Origin: Candidatus Accumulibacter regalis | Lineage (GTDB): Bacteria > Pseudomonadota > Gammaproteobacteria > Burkholderiales > Rhodocyclaceae | Direction: 5' to 3' | Assembly: GCA_000585075.1 (NCBI GenBank) | Contig: JEMY01000056.1 | Location: 1 to 64,000 of the forward strand | Length of the DNA stretch: 64,000 bases | Shown: positions 20,523 to 30,776 of the stretch, piece by piece | Numbering within the stretch: position 1 is the first letter of the stretch | Layout of the letters: every line of letters starts with the position of its first letter | Notes under the pieces: generated by a model | Database searches by the model: none | What the model was told of the DNA's origin: nothing | Seen by the model: only the letters and a program-made list of their open reading frames with translations | Position numbers and translations under genes: made by a program

Positions 20523-22199
20523 TCAGGCCTTCTTAAGCGCCTCGTCACGCAGTTCGCGGCGCAGGATCTTGCCCACGTTGGTCTTCGGCAATTCACTGCG
20601 AAACTCGACCTGGCCCGGCACCTTGTAGCCCGTCAAATGTTCCCGACAATGGGCGATCAGCGCCTCGGCGGTCAGTCCTGAATCCTTCTTGACGACGAAG
20701 ATCTTGACCGCCTCGCCCGATTTTTCATGCGGCACGCCAACCGCCGCCACTTCCAGCACGCCAGGATGCTGCGCAACAACATCCTCGATCTCGTTCGGGT
20801 AGACATTGAATCCGGAGACGAGAATCATGTCTTTCTTGCGGTCGACGATGCGCACGAAACCATTTTCGTCCATCACCGCGATATCGCCGGTAAGCAGGAA
20901 ACCATCGGGCATGATGACCTTGGCGGTTTCGTCGGGACGATTGTAGTAACCCTTCATTACCTGTGGGCCACGCACGCAAAGCTCGCCGCGCTCACCGAGC
21001 GGGACATCGGCACCCGCGTCGTCACGAATTACCACTTCGGTCGACGAGACGGGCAGGCCGATAGACCCGGTGTACGCGGGAATGTCGAGCGGATTGATGG
21101 TCGCCGCCGGCGAGGTTTCGGTCAGGCCGTAAGCCTCGATCAACGGCTTGCCCGTGACCAGCTTCCACTTCTCGGCGACCGCTTTCTGTACGGCCATGCC
21201 GCCGCCAAGCGTGACCTTCAGCTTGCTGAAGTCGAGGGCGCAGAAAGCGTCGTTGTTGAGCATGGCGTTGAACAGCGTGTTGACACCGGTGATCACCGTG
21301 AATGGATACTTGGCCAACTCGGCGACAAAGGCCGGAATATCGCGCGGATTGGTGATCAACAGGTTGCTGGCCCCGACCTTGAAGAAGGTGAAGCAATTCG
21401 CGGTCAGGGCGAAGATGTGGTAGAGGGGCAAGGCGGTGACCACCAGATGCCGCTCCTTGCCAAGTGCCGGCCTGATCCATGCATGCGCCTGCGCCAGATT
21501 TGCCAGGATGTTGCGATGGATCAGCATCGCCCCTTTCGAAAGACCGGTCGTGCCACCCGTGTACTGGAGAAATGCGAGATCGTCCTGGACGACGGTCACT
21601 GATTGCAGTTCCGCTGCCGCGCCCTTGGCCAGCGCGGCCCGGAAACTGACCGCCCGGGGCAGACTCCAGGCCGGAACCATTTTCTTGACGTACTTGACGA
21701 CGAGATTGACGATCGCCCCTTTCGGGAAACCGAGCATGTCGCCGAGGCGCGCCACCACGATGTGCTTGACCGGCATCCGGGCCACCACCTGCTCCAGAGT
21801 CACGGCAAAATTCTCCAGAATGACAATGGCTTCAGCGCCCGAATCCTTGAGTTGATGCTCGAGTTCGCGCGCGGTGTACAGCGGGTTTACGTTCACCACC
21901 ACGTAGCCTGCACGCAAGGCGCCGAATATACAAACGGGATACTGCAGAATATTCGGCATCATCAGTGCAACACGTGCCCCCTGCGGCAACCTGAGGACCG
22001 ATTGCAGGTAGGCGGCAAAATCACGCGACAGCTTGTCGAGTTCCCCATACTTGAGCTCGACGCCCATGTTGATATAGGCGACACGATCACGATACTGGGC
22101 GACGCTTTTCTCAAAAAGCTCGCCAAGCGACTGAAACTCGTTCAATTCGATCTCGGCGGGCACGCCCTGCTGATAGCTCTTGAGCCAGATCTTTTCCAC
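20523..22199 (-). CDS. fadD: Long-chain fatty acid--CoA ligase
   Basis: Activates fatty acids to acyl-CoA with ATP at the membrane. The 558 residues have the AMP-binding signature [16 protein letters not shown], the [18 protein letters not shown] segment of Fad[14 protein letters not shown] and [20 protein letters not shown] with the acyl-adenylate Asp, and the C-terminal [17 protein letters not shown] with the catalytic Lys. Start is GTG at 22199 behind AGGAGA. Its product feeds beta-oxidation and would also feed the wax ester/DGAT locus at 30-38 kb. Confidence 0.95.
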   Translation of the reverse strand: MEKIWLKSYQQGVPAEIELNEFQSLGELFEKSVAQYRDRVAYINMGVELKYGELDKLSRDFAAYLQSVLRLPQGARVALMMPNILQYPVCIFGALRAGYVVVNVNPLYTARELEHQLKDSGAEAIVILENFAVTLEQVVARMPVKHIVVARLGDMLGFPKGAIVNLVVKYVKKMVPAWSLPRAVSFRAALAKGAAAELQSVTVVQDDLAFLQYTGGTTGLSKGAMLIHRNILANLAQAHAWIRPALGKERHLVVTALPLYHIFALTANCFTFFKVGASNLLITNPRDIPAFVAELAKYPFTVITGVNTLFNAMLNNDAFCALDFSKLKVTLGGGMAVQKAVAEKWKLVTGKPLIEAYGLTETSPAATINPLDIPAYTGSIGLPVSSTEVVIRDDAGADVPLGERGELCVRGPQVMKGYYNRPDETAKVIMPDGFLLTGDIAVMDENGFVRIVDRKKDMILVSGFNVYPNEIEDVVAQHPGVLEVAAVGVPHEKSGEAVKIFVVKKDSGLTAEALIAHCREHLTGYKVPGQVEFRSELPKTNVGKILRRELRDEALKKA

Positions 22200-22570
22200 C
22201 TGCTCTCCTCCTCAGTCACGCTGTTTATGGGTGAACCGCTAGCGCCACGTGGCTCGCGGCCTCACGGCAGCGCACCAGCGCAACAACTAACGCACATCTG
22301 TGCGCCACTGCTGCAATTCTAAGGGATTCTTGCTGCGCCGACTGCACTTCGCGCGGCAGCAACGTCGCCATGCGGAGCGCTGACGCGAAGCGGCCGTCCG
22401 ACGATCCATCGCGCGCCAGAGCATTCCGGCAGCACTGCCCGCGCAGCTCGCCCGGGATGCCGCGACGGGTGGCGATGGCGTCGGCGGCGATCAGGACAAC
22501 GCCATCCAGCGATCAAGACAATCCGGCCCCGGGCGGCGGGCGCCAATGGCAAACCCGCCGTGCCGCAGGC
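22200..22570. other. Gene-free stretch between fadD and fdxA
   Basis: No convincing gene is seen here. Open frames in it have the arginine/alanine-rich composition of chance frames in GC-rich DNA and lack ribosome sites. The 5' leader of fadD (AGGAGA at its left end) starts here. No intrinsic terminator with a U-run is visible after fdxA. Confidence 0.6.
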
Positions 22571-22894
22571 TCAGCGCTCGAGAAGCTTCAGCTTGTCGGG
22601 CTTGTTGTTCCACTCGTCGGCATCGTGTGGAGCCTCCTTGCGTTCGGAGATGATCGGCCAGCTCTTCGCCAACTCGGCATTCAGCGCGATGAAAGCCTGC
22701 TGCGAGTCGGGCACGTCGTCCTCGGCGAAGATAGCCTCCGCCGGGCACTCCGGGACGCACAAGGTGCAATCGATGCACTCCTCCGGGTCGATGACCAGGC
22801 AATTTGGACCTTCATGAAAGCAGTCGACGGGGCAGACATCGACACAGTCCGTGAATTTGCACTTGATGCAGTTCTCAGTAACGACGTAGGTCAT
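22571..22894 (-). CDS. fdxA: Seven-iron ferredoxin FdxA
   Basis: A 107-residue [3Fe-4S][4Fe-4S] ferredoxin. The first cluster motif is [18 protein letters not shown] and the second [16 protein letters not shown], the standard FdxA spacing. [12 protein letters not shown] at 22894 is the usual start. The C-terminal extension ([17 protein letters not shown]) is the FdxA-specific tail. It transfers electrons between redox partners that are not indicated by its neighbours; trxA is divergent. Confidence 0.97.
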   Translation of the reverse strand: MTYVVTENCIKCKFTDCVDVCPVDCFHEGPNCLVIDPEECIDCTLCVPECPAEAIFAEDDVPDSQQAFIALNAELAKSWPIISERKEAPHDADEWNNKPDKLKLLER

Positions 22895-23090
22895 TGTCTC
22901 TATTCTGAAAATTGAAACGCGCAACACTATAGCGTATTTGCGAACCGCGAGACAGCTCAGCGGCTTCCCTTCCCCGGGTTTTTTCGCTAGCATGGCAAGG
23001 CTAGCTGGCACTACGCGTGTGACTTCGTCCAAGCATGCGGCTCGCGTCCGTTACGCATCCCATCCCAGTCCCCCGCAAGAGGCTTCTTTT

Positions 23091-23417
23091 ATGAGCGAAC
23101 ACATCCACCATGTTACGGACGCCAGCTTCGGCGCCGATGTCCTTCAGTCGGAGCAGCCTGTCCTGATTGATTACTGGGCCGAGTGGTGCGGTCCCTGCAA
23201 GATGATTGCCCCCCTTCTTGACGACATCGCCAACGATTACGCCGGCCGTCTCAAGGTTGTCAAGTTGAACATCGATGACAATCAGCAGACGCCCGCCAGC
23301 TATGGCATTCGTGGCATTCCGACGCTGATGATTTTCAAGAACGGGCAACCGGCAGCGACCAAGGTCGGCGCGCTGTCCAAGCTGCAACTGACCACTTTCA
23401 TTGACAACAATCTTTGA
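23091..23417 (+). CDS. trxA: Thioredoxin 1
   Basis: A 108-residue cytoplasmic disulfide reductase with the classic [13 protein letters not shown] active site and cis-Pro loop [12 protein letters not shown]. It supplies electrons to CysH (APS reductase) and peroxiredoxins, both encoded in this window. ATG at 23091 is chosen from the family start. It lies upstream of rho in the same direction, the conserved trxA-rho order of proteobacteria. Confidence 0.98.
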   Translation: MSEHIHHVTDASFGADVLQSEQPVLIDYWAEWCGPCKMIAPLLDDIANDYAGRLKVVKLNIDDNQQTPASYGIRGIPTLMIFKNGQPAATKVGALSKLQLTTFIDNNL

Positions 23418-23483
23418 AGCCGATACCCTGAGTCGGGTAGGTTCGATGGGCGCAAGTTCTGGCTCATAGCCAATCAGGAGCCG

Positions 23484-23503
23484 GCGCTGAGTCGATTCAG
23501 CGC
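23484..23503 (+). other. Hairpin in the trxA-rho interval
   Basis: GCGCTGA-GTCGAT-TCAGCGC is a perfect 7-bp stem with no following U-run. In this position it could protect the trxA mRNA end or belong to the rho leader, where Rho attenuates its own expression in other bacteria. Confidence 0.35.
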
Positions 23504-23657
23504 GGCGCCCCCTTCAGTTGAACCTGCAGGCTTCCTCTCCCGACCGTAGTTCCCTCCCGCCTTCGCCGCACCGCGTTCAGTACGCGCTTCGTTCGCGACA
23601 GCGCGCGGCGCTTCTGGTTTTTCTCTTCCCGCTCTCCCCCTTCTTCGTCTCCGGCAC

Positions 23658-24914
23658 ATGCATCTATCCGAACTCAAAGCTCTCCACGTAAGCCAGCTCC
23701 TTGAAATGGCCGTCACCAACAATGTCGAGGGCGCGAACCGCCTGCGCAAGCATGAGCTGATCTTCTCCCTGCTCAAAAACCAGGCGCGAAAAGGCGAGAC
23801 CATCTTCGGCGATGGAACCCTGGAAACGCTGTCAGACGGCTTCGGCTTCCTGCGCTCGCCCGACACCTCGTATCTGGCCAGCACCGACGACATCTACGTC
23901 AGCCCCAGCCAGATCAGGCGCTTCAACCTGCACACCGGGGACACCATCGAAGGCGAAATTCGCACGCCCAAAGACGGCGAACGCTATTTCGCACTGGTCA
24001 AGGTCGACAAGATCAACGGTGAAGTGCCTGAAGCGTCGAAGAACAAGATCCTCTTCGAGAATCTGACACCGCTGCACCCCTCGGAGCATCTGAAACTTGA
24101 ACGCGAGATGCGTGCCGAGGAGAACATCACCAGCCGCATCATCGACATCATCGCACCGATCGGAAAAGGCCAGCGTGGCCTGCTGGTGGCCAGCCCGAAG
24201 AGCGGTAAGACGGTCATGATGCAGCACATCGCACACGCCATTACCACCAACCACCCGGACGTCACGGTCATCGTCCTGCTCATCGACGAGCGCCCCGAGG
24301 AAGTCACCGAGATGACGCGTTCGGTGCGCGGCGAGGTCGTTGCCTCGACTTTCGACGAACCCGCCACACGTCACGTGCAGGTTGCCGAGATGGTCATCGA
24401 AAAGGCCAAGCGCCTGATCGAACACAAGCGCGACGTGGTTATTCTGCTCGACTCGATCACCCGTCTGGCACGCGCCTACAACACCGTACAGCCGGCATCG
24501 GGCAAGGTCCTCACCGGCGGTGTCGATGCCAATGCACTGCAAAAGCCGAAACGCTTCTTCGGTGCGGCACGAAATATCGAGGAGGGCGGCTCGCTGACCA
24601 TCATCGCCACCGCCCTGATCGACACCGGCAGCCGCATGGACGACGTAATCTACGAGGAGTTCAAGGGAACCGGCAACATGGAAATCCACCTCGATCGTCG
24701 GATGGCCGAAAAGCGCGTCTATCCGGCGATCAACGTCAACCGCTCGGGCACTCGCCGTGAAGAACTGCTGCTCAAACCGGATGTGCTGCAAAAGATGTGG
24801 ATCCTGCGCAAGCTGCTGTACAACATGGACGATCTCGAAGCAATGGAGTTTCTGCTCGACAAGATCAAGGCGACCAAGAACAACGCCGAGTTCTTCGACT
24901 CGATGCGCCGCTGA
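23658..24914 (+). CDS. rho: Transcription termination factor Rho
   Basis: A hexameric RNA helicase that ends transcription at rut sites. The 418 residues start [19 protein letters not shown] (N-terminal Rho domain), then RNA-binding [20 protein letters not shown], Walker [10 protein letters not shown], Walker [17 protein letters not shown], and the Q/R-loop region [23 protein letters not shown] at 23658 gives the normal start. The 240-base leader separates it from trxA. Confidence 0.99.
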   Translation: MHLSELKALHVSQLLEMAVTNNVEGANRLRKHELIFSLLKNQARKGETIFGDGTLETLSDGFGFLRSPDTSYLASTDDIYVSPSQIRRFNLHTGDTIEGEIRTPKDGERYFALVKVDKINGEVPEASKNKILFENLTPLHPSEHLKLEREMRAEENITSRIIDIIAPIGKGQRGLLVASPKSGKTVMMQHIAHAITTNHPDVTVIVLLIDERPEEVTEMTRSVRGEVVASTFDEPATRHVQVAEMVIEKAKRLIEHKRDVVILLDSITRLARAYNTVQPASGKVLTGGVDANALQKPKRFFGAARNIEEGGSLTIIATALIDTGSRMDDVIYEEFKGTGNMEIHLDRRMAEKRVYPAINVNRSGTRREELLLKPDVLQKMWILRKLLYNMDDLEAMEFLLDKIKATKNNAEFFDSMRR

Positions 24915-25050
24915 TCGACGCCGCGATCAGCGGTAGATTGCAGATGATCAAGAAATCACCGATAATCGCGTTCCTTCCAAAAAAGCCTCACCTGCCGATC
25001 GCCGATCCTGGCGATGGACGGACTGATCTAACACACAGGACACGCACCAG

Positions 25051-25266
25051 ATGAAAGCCAACATCCATCCTGCATACAACGAACTCGCGGTGACCTGCTC
25101 CTGCGGCAACACCTTCACCACCAAGTCGACGATGAAGAAAGACTTGCATGTCGAGGTCTGCGCGGCCTGTCATCCTTTCTACACCGGCAAGCAGAAGATC
25201 ATCGATACCGCTGGTCGGGTCGAGAAATTCAACCAGAAGTACGGCGCCATGCGTAAATCGGCTTAG
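25051..25266 (+). CDS. rpmE: Ribosomal protein L31 (zinc form)
   Basis: A 71-residue 50S protein joining the subunits. It has the zinc-binding cysteines CSCGN near residue 16 and CAACHPFY near residue 37, so it is the C+ (Zn-containing) paralogue. In zinc limitation such forms are replaced by a C- copy. A strong terminator follows. Confidence 0.98.
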   Translation: MKANIHPAYNELAVTCSCGNTFTTKSTMKKDLHVEVCAACHPFYTGKQKIIDTAGRVEKFNQKYGAMRKSA

Positions 25267-25297
25267 GTCAACGCAAGGAGTCGACTGGGGTCGGCAG

Positions 25298-25325
25298 AAA
25301 GGGCAGCCGCGGGGCTGCCTTTTTT
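25298..25325 (+). terminator. Intrinsic terminator after rpmE
   Basis: GGCAGCC (25302-25308) pairs with GGCTGCC (25313-25319) around GCGG and is followed directly by six T residues. The next gene starts 24 bases further on. Confidence 0.85.
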
Positions 25326-25348
25326 ATGTGCATCGGCAGAAAACGAGG

Positions 25349-27028
25349 ATGAGCACCAGTTCAGCGATGTCAGCTCCGCCGGAGCAGAAGCGATTGAAGG
25401 GGATCACGCTGCCGCCGAGTGGCTGGACTCTGGCGATTCTGCTCGCCCTCTACATTTTTACCGGGCTGATCGGCCACGACCCGTGGAAAAACGACGATGC
25501 GGTGACCATCGGCGTGGTCCACGATCTGGTCCGCAACGGCCACTGGCTGACCCTGAGCCTGGCGGGCACTCCCTACCCCGACGCGCCCTTGCACTATTGG
25601 GTGGCCGGAGCCACTGGCCACCTGTTTGCCTGGCTTCTGCCACTCCATGAGGCGGCGCGACTGGCCAGCGGCGCGTTTACGCTCCTCGCCCTGGCTTTCA
25701 TCTATCTCGCCGCACGTGAACTGCACGGCCGCGAGCAGGCTCCGGCCGCCCCCCTGCTGCTGGCCGGCAGCATCGGCTTCCTGTTCCACGCCCATGAGGC
25801 GCAGCCAATGCTGGCAACACTGACTGCGCACACCGCCGCCTATTGGGGCCTCGCCCAACTCAACAGACGGGCGCTGCGCGGGGCTTGTTGCTTTGGTGCC
25901 GCTCTTGGCCTGGGTTTCCTCGCCAACGGTCTGGCGCCGATGCTGCCGCTGCTACCCGTGGCCGCCTTTGCTGCCTGGTACTCCGGCGACCGCCAGCGTG
26001 CACTGCTGATGCTACTCGGCTCGCTGCTTGTGGCCGCTTTGCTTGCCGGCGCCTGGCTCGGCCCCTTGCTGCTCGGCGCCCCCGACTTCCTGGCAGCGTT
26101 CTGGCAGGGCGAACTGGCCCTGCTCCGTGGTGGCGATCAGCCGCTGCTCAATCTGATGCGTCTTCTTGGCTTGCTCCCCTGGTATGCATGGCCGGCTCTG
26201 CCGCTCGCCGGATGGGCGCTCTGGGCGAAACGCCGGCAATTGCGCACGCTCCCCATGGCCTTGCCGGTTCTTGCCTTTCTGTTGACCCTGTTGACCATCA
26301 TTACCTACCTTGGCGCACGCAGCGCGACCGCCCTGTTACTGCTACCGCCGCTGGTCCTGCTTGCCGTCCCGGGCGTCTCATCGCTGCGCCGAGGTGCGGC
26401 GAATGCTTTCGACTGGTTCAACATGATCACTTTCAGTTTTTTTGCCTTGCTCGCCTGGATCGGCTGGTCGGCGCTGGTATTCGACTGGCCGGAGAAACTC
26501 GGACAACAGGCGAGGCAACTTGAGCCCGGCTTCGTCGGTCAGTTCAACCTTTTCAGCAGCGCTTTCGCGGTGCTCGGCACACTGATATGGTGCTGGCTGA
26601 TCGCCACCAGTCCACGCTCGCCGATGCGCGGCATCATGCATTGGATGGCCGGTCTGACGCTGTTCTGGCTGCTCATTGCGACGCTGTGGATGCCATGGAT
26701 CGACTACGGAAAAACCTATCGCCCGGTATCGGCAGCCCTGGCCAAAGCACTGCCCGAGAAGCGCGCCTGCATCGCCAGCCTGAATCTCGCCGACTCGCTG
26801 CTCGCCTCGTTCGACTACTTTGACGGCATACGCACGCTCAGCCTGTCCAGCCGCGCGGGGATGAACTGCGACCTGCTGCTGACACACGGTGCGCCCAGCC
26901 CCGCAGGCTGGCAGAAGGTATGGGAGGGGGGACGGCCAGGCGATCGTCGGAACAACGACAAGCTGCAGCTCTACCGGCGCGACGTAGATACGGCCGACAG
27001 GGATCAGCCAGGCGGCGCACAGCAGTAA
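25349..27028 (+). CDS. ArnT/PMT-like membrane glycosyltransferase
   Basis: A 559-residue polytopic protein of the GT-C, dolichyl-phosphate-mannose/ArnT superfamily. The first periplasmic loop has GLIGHDPWKNDDAVTIG with the acidic catalytic pair, then PYPDAPLHYWVAG, typical of this family, followed by about ten hydrophobic segments and a periplasmic C-terminal domain. Such enzymes transfer a sugar from a polyprenyl phosphate to lipid A, a protein or another acceptor. The acceptor is unknown. ATG at 25349 lies directly behind the rpmE terminator. Confidence 0.82.
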   Translation: MSTSSAMSAPPEQKRLKGITLPPSGWTLAILLALYIFTGLIGHDPWKNDDAVTIGVVHDLVRNGHWLTLSLAGTPYPDAPLHYWVAGATGHLFAWLLPLHEAARLASGAFTLLALAFIYLAARELHGREQAPAAPLLLAGSIGFLFHAHEAQPMLATLTAHTAAYWGLAQLNRRALRGACCFGAALGLGFLANGLAPMLPLLPVAAFAAWYSGDRQRALLMLLGSLLVAALLAGAWLGPLLLGAPDFLAAFWQGELALLRGGDQPLLNLMRLLGLLPWYAWPALPLAGWALWAKRRQLRTLPMALPVLAFLLTLLTIITYLGARSATALLLLPPLVLLAVPGVSSLRRGAANAFDWFNMITFSFFALLAWIGWSALVFDWPEKLGQQARQLEPGFVGQFNLFSSAFAVLGTLIWCWLIATSPRSPMRGIMHWMAGLTLFWLLIATLWMPWIDYGKTYRPVSAALAKALPEKRACIASLNLADSLLASFDYFDGIRTLSLSSRAGMNCDLLLTHGAPSPAGWQKVWEGGRPGDRRNNDKLQLYRRDVDTADRDQPGGAQQ

Positions 27029-27049
27029 GACCCGCCGGCAGCGACGCTC

Positions 27050-27595
27050 TCAAGACCGGATGAAGTGCTCGCGGTAGTATTTCAGCTCTTCAACAGACTC
27101 CCGGACATCCGCCAGCGCGGTGTGATCGGCTTTCTTGACAAAGCCTTTCGCCACCTCGGGTTTCCAGCGCCGGCACAGTTCCTTCAGCGTGCTGACGTCG
27201 AGATTCCGGTAGTGGAACCACGCCTCGAGCTGTGGCATGTACCTGACCATGAAACGACGGTCCTGACCAACCGAATTACCGCACATCGGGCTGACCGACT
27301 CGGCAACGTATTCCCGCATGAAGGCCAGTGCCGCCGCTTCGACCGCCCCCTCGTCAAGTGGAGACGCCTTGACTCGATCGATGAGGCCAGAGCGCGCGTG
27401 CGTTTTTCGGTTCCACTCGTCCATGGCGTCCAGGCAAGCGTCGTCCTGATGCACCACCCACACCGGTGATTCGGCGATCGTAGTCAGCTGACTGTCAGTG
27501 ACGATCATCGCCAGCTCGATGATACGATCGCGCTCGGGTTCCAGGCCGCTCATTTCCATGTCCAGCCAAACGAGGTGATTCGCATCCTGTGCCAT
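27050..27595 (-). CDS. orn: Oligoribonuclease
   Basis: A DEDD-family 3'-5' exonuclease that degrades short RNAs and pGpG, finishing c-di-GMP turnover. [20 protein letters not shown] carries the first D-x-[14 protein letters not shown] the second Asp, and [18 protein letters not shown] the final Asp with His. Start at 27595 is preferred because AGGCGG lies upstream at proper spacing and family similarity begins after it. It is divergent from the M48 protease gene, as in many betaproteobacteria. Confidence 0.97.
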   Translation of the reverse strand: MAQDANHLVWLDMEMSGLEPERDRIIELAMIVTDSQLTTIAESPVWVVHQDDACLDAMDEWNRKTHARSGLIDRVKASPLDEGAVEAAALAFMREYVAESVSPMCGNSVGQDRRFMVRYMPQLEAWFHYRNLDVSTLKELCRRWKPEVAKGFVKKADHTALADVRESVEELKYYREHFIRS

Positions 27596-27639
27596 ATAAT
27601 CCGCCTGAACCGACAAAACGACTATTGTGTCACACCCGC

Positions 27640-28878
27640 ATGCTCAATCCCTTCTCTCTCGCCTTTCTTGCCGCCTTGGCGGTGATGTTCGTCCTGCGTC
27701 TCTGGCTAGGCCAGCGCCAGATTTCGCATGTCATCGCGCACCGCACGGCTGTTCCCGACAGCTTCGCCGAACGCATCGAACTGCCCGCGCACCAGAAAGC
27801 CGCGGACTACACGGTGACGCGCACCCGTTTCGGGAGAATTGGCCTGGCCGTCGAAGTGGCGCTGCTGCTCGCCTTGACGCTGGGGGGTGGCCTGCAGGCG
27901 CTGCACAACTTCTGGTCACCACGACTCGACGGCCTTTCCTACGGCGTCGCCCTGACCTTCAGCGTGTTGGCAATTTCGGCCGCCATCGATCTGCCACTGG
28001 CCTATTATCGGCAGTTCGTCATCGAAGAGAAGTTCGCCTTCAACCGCATGACCCCACGCCTCTTTTTCGGCGACCTCCTGAAGCAGGCGGCGCTGGGCGT
28101 CGCCATCGGCGCGCCGGTGCTGCTCGCCGTGCTCTGGATGATGGAAGCAATGGGCAGCCTGTGGTGGCTCTACGTGTGGCTCTTCTGGTGCGCCTTCAAT
28201 CTGCTGATCCTGTCCCTCTACCCGACCTGGATCGCGCCGCTGTTCAACAAGTTCGTCGCCCTCGACGACGGCGAACTGAAAGCGCGCATCGAAGCCCTGC
28301 TGAGCCGCTGCGGCTTCAGCAGTTCGGGTCTCTTCGTCATGGATGGCTCGAAGCGATCCAGCCACGGCAACGCCTATTTCACGGGCTTCGGCAAGAGCAA
28401 ACGCATCGTTTTTTTCGACACCCTGCTCGGCCGCCTGCGGCCCCTTGAGGTGGAAGCCGTGCTGGCGCACGAACTCGGCCACTTCAAGCACCGGCACGTA
28501 CTCAAGCGGATTGCCGTGCTCTTTGCGCTGTCGCTCGGCTTTCTCGCCCTCCTCGGGCAGCTGATCGATGCCCGCTGGTTCTTCACGGGCCTCGGTGTCG
28601 AAACGCAGAATACGGCCCTCGGACTGCTGCTTTTCTTCCTTGCCGGACCGGTTTTCTCCTTTCTCCTTACGCCACTGCTCAGCCTGCTCTCACGCCGCGA
28701 CGAGTTCGAGGCCGACCGCTACGCGGCCGACAAGGCTTCCGCCAGCGATCTCGTTGCCGCACTGGTGAAACTGTACGAAGACAATGCTGCCACCTTGACG
28801 CCCGACCCGCTGCACTCGCTGTTCTTCGATTCTCACCCACCCGCCGCGCTGCGCATTGCACGCCTGCAGCAGGTGTAA
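27640..28878 (+). CDS. M48 family membrane metalloprotease (Ste24-like)
   Basis: A 412-residue inner-membrane zinc protease. The zinc motif [11 protein letters not shown] lies near residue 285, the third ligand Glu is in [12 protein letters not shown], and five to seven transmembrane segments surround them, the CAAX-protease/Ste24 layout. The N-terminal M48 region ([17 protein letters not shown]) is also present. It probably takes part in membrane protein quality control. ATG at 27640 is inside the orn divergent promoter region. The gene starts a plus-strand run with phhB, rsgA and the PHA granule protein. Confidence 0.92.
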   Translation: MLNPFSLAFLAALAVMFVLRLWLGQRQISHVIAHRTAVPDSFAERIELPAHQKAADYTVTRTRFGRIGLAVEVALLLALTLGGGLQALHNFWSPRLDGLSYGVALTFSVLAISAAIDLPLAYYRQFVIEEKFAFNRMTPRLFFGDLLKQAALGVAIGAPVLLAVLWMMEAMGSLWWLYVWLFWCAFNLLILSLYPTWIAPLFNKFVALDDGELKARIEALLSRCGFSSSGLFVMDGSKRSSHGNAYFTGFGKSKRIVFFDTLLGRLRPLEVEAVLAHELGHFKHRHVLKRIAVLFALSLGFLALLGQLIDARWFFTGLGVETQNTALGLLLFFLAGPVFSFLLTPLLSLLSRRDEFEADRYAADKASASDLVAALVKLYEDNAATLTPDPLHSLFFDSHPPAALRIARLQQV

Positions 28879-28904
28879 TCAAAGCAACCGAGGACCTCGC
28901 CGCC

Positions 28905-29246
28905 ATGACCACCTTGGACGAACTAAGCCGCGAACATTGCCGCCCACTGCGCGGCAGCGAACACCTGCTCACTGCTGCACAGGCCAACAGCCTGCTGACC
29001 TGCCTGCCGGACTGGTCCGTTTCCGACGGCGGTCTGCTTGAGAAGGAATTCAACTTTGCCAGCTACGCCGCGACGCTGCTCTTCGTCAATACCGTCGCCG
29101 GCCTCGCCGAACGCGAAAACCATCACCCGGACCTGGAAGTCGGCTATGGGCGGGTCAGGGTCAGCTACAGCACCCATGACGTGGGAGGCCTATCACGCAA
29201 TGACTTCACCTGCGCTGCCAAGATCGAGGCCCTGATACGGATCTGA
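28905..29246 (+). CDS. phhB: Pterin-4a-carbinolamine dehydratase
   Basis: Regenerates the pterin cofactor of phenylalanine hydroxylase. The 113-residue protein contains the signature ERENHHPDLEVGYGRVRVSYSTHD split here into ENHHPDLEV and VSYSTHDVGG, with the paired His of the active site, and NDFTCAAKIE at the end. No phenylalanine hydroxylase lies nearby. In betaproteobacteria the gene is often beside rsgA and the M48 protease, as here. Its stop overlaps the apparent CTG start of rsgA. Confidence 0.95.
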   Translation: MTTLDELSREHCRPLRGSEHLLTAAQANSLLTCLPDWSVSDGGLLEKEFNFASYAATLLFVNTVAGLAERENHHPDLEVGYGRVRVSYSTHDVGGLSRNDFTCAAKIEALIRI

Positions 29247-30109
29247 AACTCGCCGGCACCGTCGTCGCCGCCTACGGCCGCCAATACCGCGTCGAATTGG
29301 CCGACGGCGCGACGCTGCTCTGCTTCCCTCGCGGCAAGAAGAGCGATGTCGCCTGCGGCGATCGGGTGATGGTCGAGCAGACGAGTCCCGGCCAGGGCGT
29401 GATCAGCGCGATCGAAGCGCGCCAGACGCTGCTCTATCGATCGGACCCTTTCAAGCAGAAGCTGATTGCCGCCAACGTCACGCAAGTGATTATCGTCGTC
29501 GCCACCGAACCTGCTTTTTCCGACGAGTTGATCAGCCGCTGCATCGTCGCTGCCGAGAGTCAGGACATCGAGCTGCTCGTCGTTCTCAACAAGTGCGACC
29601 TTAGCGAGCGTGTGCCAGCCGCCAGCGCAGCACTGGTGCAGTACGAGACGCTCGGTTACCGGGTCGTCAAGCTCAGTGCAACGCACGACGGCGCGCGGCT
29701 GCTACCGTATCTCGCGGACCACCTCAGCCTCCTGATCGGCCAGTCCGGGATGGGCAAGTCAACGCTGGTCAATGCCCTGGTTCCCGACGCCCGAGCAGCC
29801 ACGCGCGAGATCTCGGAAGCGCTCAACACCGGCAAGCACACCACCACCCATTCCCGGCTCTATCGTCTGGGAACGACCAGCGCGCTGATCGATTCGCCCG
29901 GGATGACCGAGTTCGGCCTGCACCACCTGTCGCCGGAAGAGATCGCGCTGGCGTTTCTCGAACTTCGCCCCCTGCTCGGCCAGTGCCGCTTTCGCAACTG
30001 CCGACACGACCGTGAACCCGACTGCAGCGTACATGCGGCGCTCCGGAATGGCGAAATCAACCCGCGCCGCTATGCGGCGTTCCGCTCACTCTGTGCCGAA
30101 ATCGGCTAA
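29243..30109 (+). CDS. rsgA: Small ribosomal subunit biogenesis GTPase RsgA
   Basis: A circularly permuted GTPase that matures the 30S subunit. Motifs in permuted order are VVLNKCDL (G4), LLIGQSGMGKSTLVNAL (G1) and LIDSPGMTEFG (G3), and the zinc knuckle CRFRNCRHDREPDC at the end keeps the Cys-x4-Cys-x-His-x5-Cys spacing. The N-terminal OB fold reads KLAGTVVAAYGRQYRVELAD and begins right behind a CTG at 29243 that overlaps the phhB stop (CTGA). No ATG, GTG or TTG exists in frame between the upstream stop at 29201 and TTG at 29297, which would cut off this conserved strand, so CTG is the likely start. Confidence 0.93.
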   Translation: MKLAGTVVAAYGRQYRVELADGATLLCFPRGKKSDVACGDRVMVEQTSPGQGVISAIEARQTLLYRSDPFKQKLIAANVTQVIIVVATEPAFSDELISRCIVAAESQDIELLVVLNKCDLSERVPAASAALVQYETLGYRVVKLSATHDGARLLPYLADHLSLLIGQSGMGKSTLVNALVPDARAATREISEALNTGKHTTTHSRLYRLGTTSALIDSPGMTEFGLHHLSPEEIALAFLELRPLLGQCRFRNCRHDREPDCSVHAALRNGEINPRRYAAFRSLCAEIG

Positions 30110-30130
30110 CCCTTCAGGACCCCACTTCCG

Positions 30131-30409
30131 ATGAGCGACATCAGCATTCGCCGGCAACACGGCAAAACCCGCGCCGAGGCCCGTGCCTCCGCCGAACACA
30201 TGGCCTCCGAATTGCAGGATGAATTCGACCTGGACTACGTCTGGGACGGCGACGTGATGACCTTCAAGCGGCCGGGAATTGTCGGCGAGCTGGTACTCGA
30301 CAAGCAGGAGGTCACCCTCGACATCAGCCTTGGATTGATGCTCTTCGCCCTCAAGCCAACCATAGAACGCGAAGCTCACCGCTTCTTCGACGAGAACTTT
30401 CCCGCCTGA
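30131..30409 (+). CDS. Polyhydroxyalkanoic acid system family protein (PHA_gran_rgn)
   Basis: A 92-residue protein of the PHA_gran_rgn family. Features are ISIRRQHGKTRAEARASAEH, DEFDLDYVWDGDVMTFKRPG and VTLDISLGLMLFALKPTIER. The family is found near PHA-granule genes and is thought to associate with them; its biochemical role is unknown. It is the last gene of the M48-phhB-rsgA run. A phasin gene lies 5 kb downstream, which fits a storage-granule function. Confidence 0.88.
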   Translation: MSDISIRRQHGKTRAEARASAEHMASELQDEFDLDYVWDGDVMTFKRPGIVGELVLDKQEVTLDISLGLMLFALKPTIEREAHRFFDENFPA

Positions 30410-30437
30410 TCACTCTCCGCGCCGGTCAGTTGGCCCC

Positions 30438-30698
30438 TCAGCCGGCTTGCAAGCCCTCGACCAGGGCGATGTATTGGCTCATCGCATCGTCAGCGGCGGT
30501 GCCCTTGACCGCCGCCCAGGCATCGAACTTGGCACGACCGACCATGTCGGCAAACCCTGGCCGACGGCCCTCGACGTCGCCATCAACAGCCTGTTTGTAG
30601 AGGGCATAGAGCTTCAGCAAGGAAGCGTTGTCGGGGCGCTCGCTGAGCGTCCGGGAACTGGCCACGGCGGCCTCGAACTGAGCCTGTAAATCACTCAT
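30438..30698 (-). CDS. Acyl-CoA-binding protein
   Basis: An 86-residue ACBP that binds long-chain acyl-CoA in a four-helix bundle. Visible signature residues are FEAAVASSRTLSERPDN, LLKLYALYKQAVDGDV (the YxxYKQ core) and KFDAWAAVKG. It delivers acyl-CoA to acyltransferases, so its place divergent to the wax ester synthase/DGAT gene, 78 bases away, fits. Bacterial ACBPs are less common than eukaryotic ones. Confidence 0.92.
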   Translation of the reverse strand: MSDLQAQFEAAVASSRTLSERPDNASLLKLYALYKQAVDGDVEGRRPGFADMVGRAKFDAWAAVKGTAADDAMSQYIALVEGLQAG

Positions 30699-30738
30699 GC
30701 TGATCTCTCCCGTCGATGAACTGTTTGAATGGCTTGCT

Positions 30739-30744
30739 ATTATA
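30739..30744 (-). promoter_or_regulatory. Perfect TATAAT -10 box for the acyl-CoA-binding protein gene
   Basis: On the minus strand TATAAT lies 40 bases before the ACBP start. The -35 region is not recognisable. It is in the 78-base gap shared with the divergent wax ester synthase gene, so co-regulation is possible. Confidence 0.4.
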
Positions 30745-30776
30745 GGGCTTCGCCATTTTCTCCGGGAGCAGCTGCG

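Noticed and set aside
22319-22552. 77-codon minus-strand frame between fadD and fdxA
   Set aside because: Arg/Ala-rich with no ribosome site; it looks like a chance frame.
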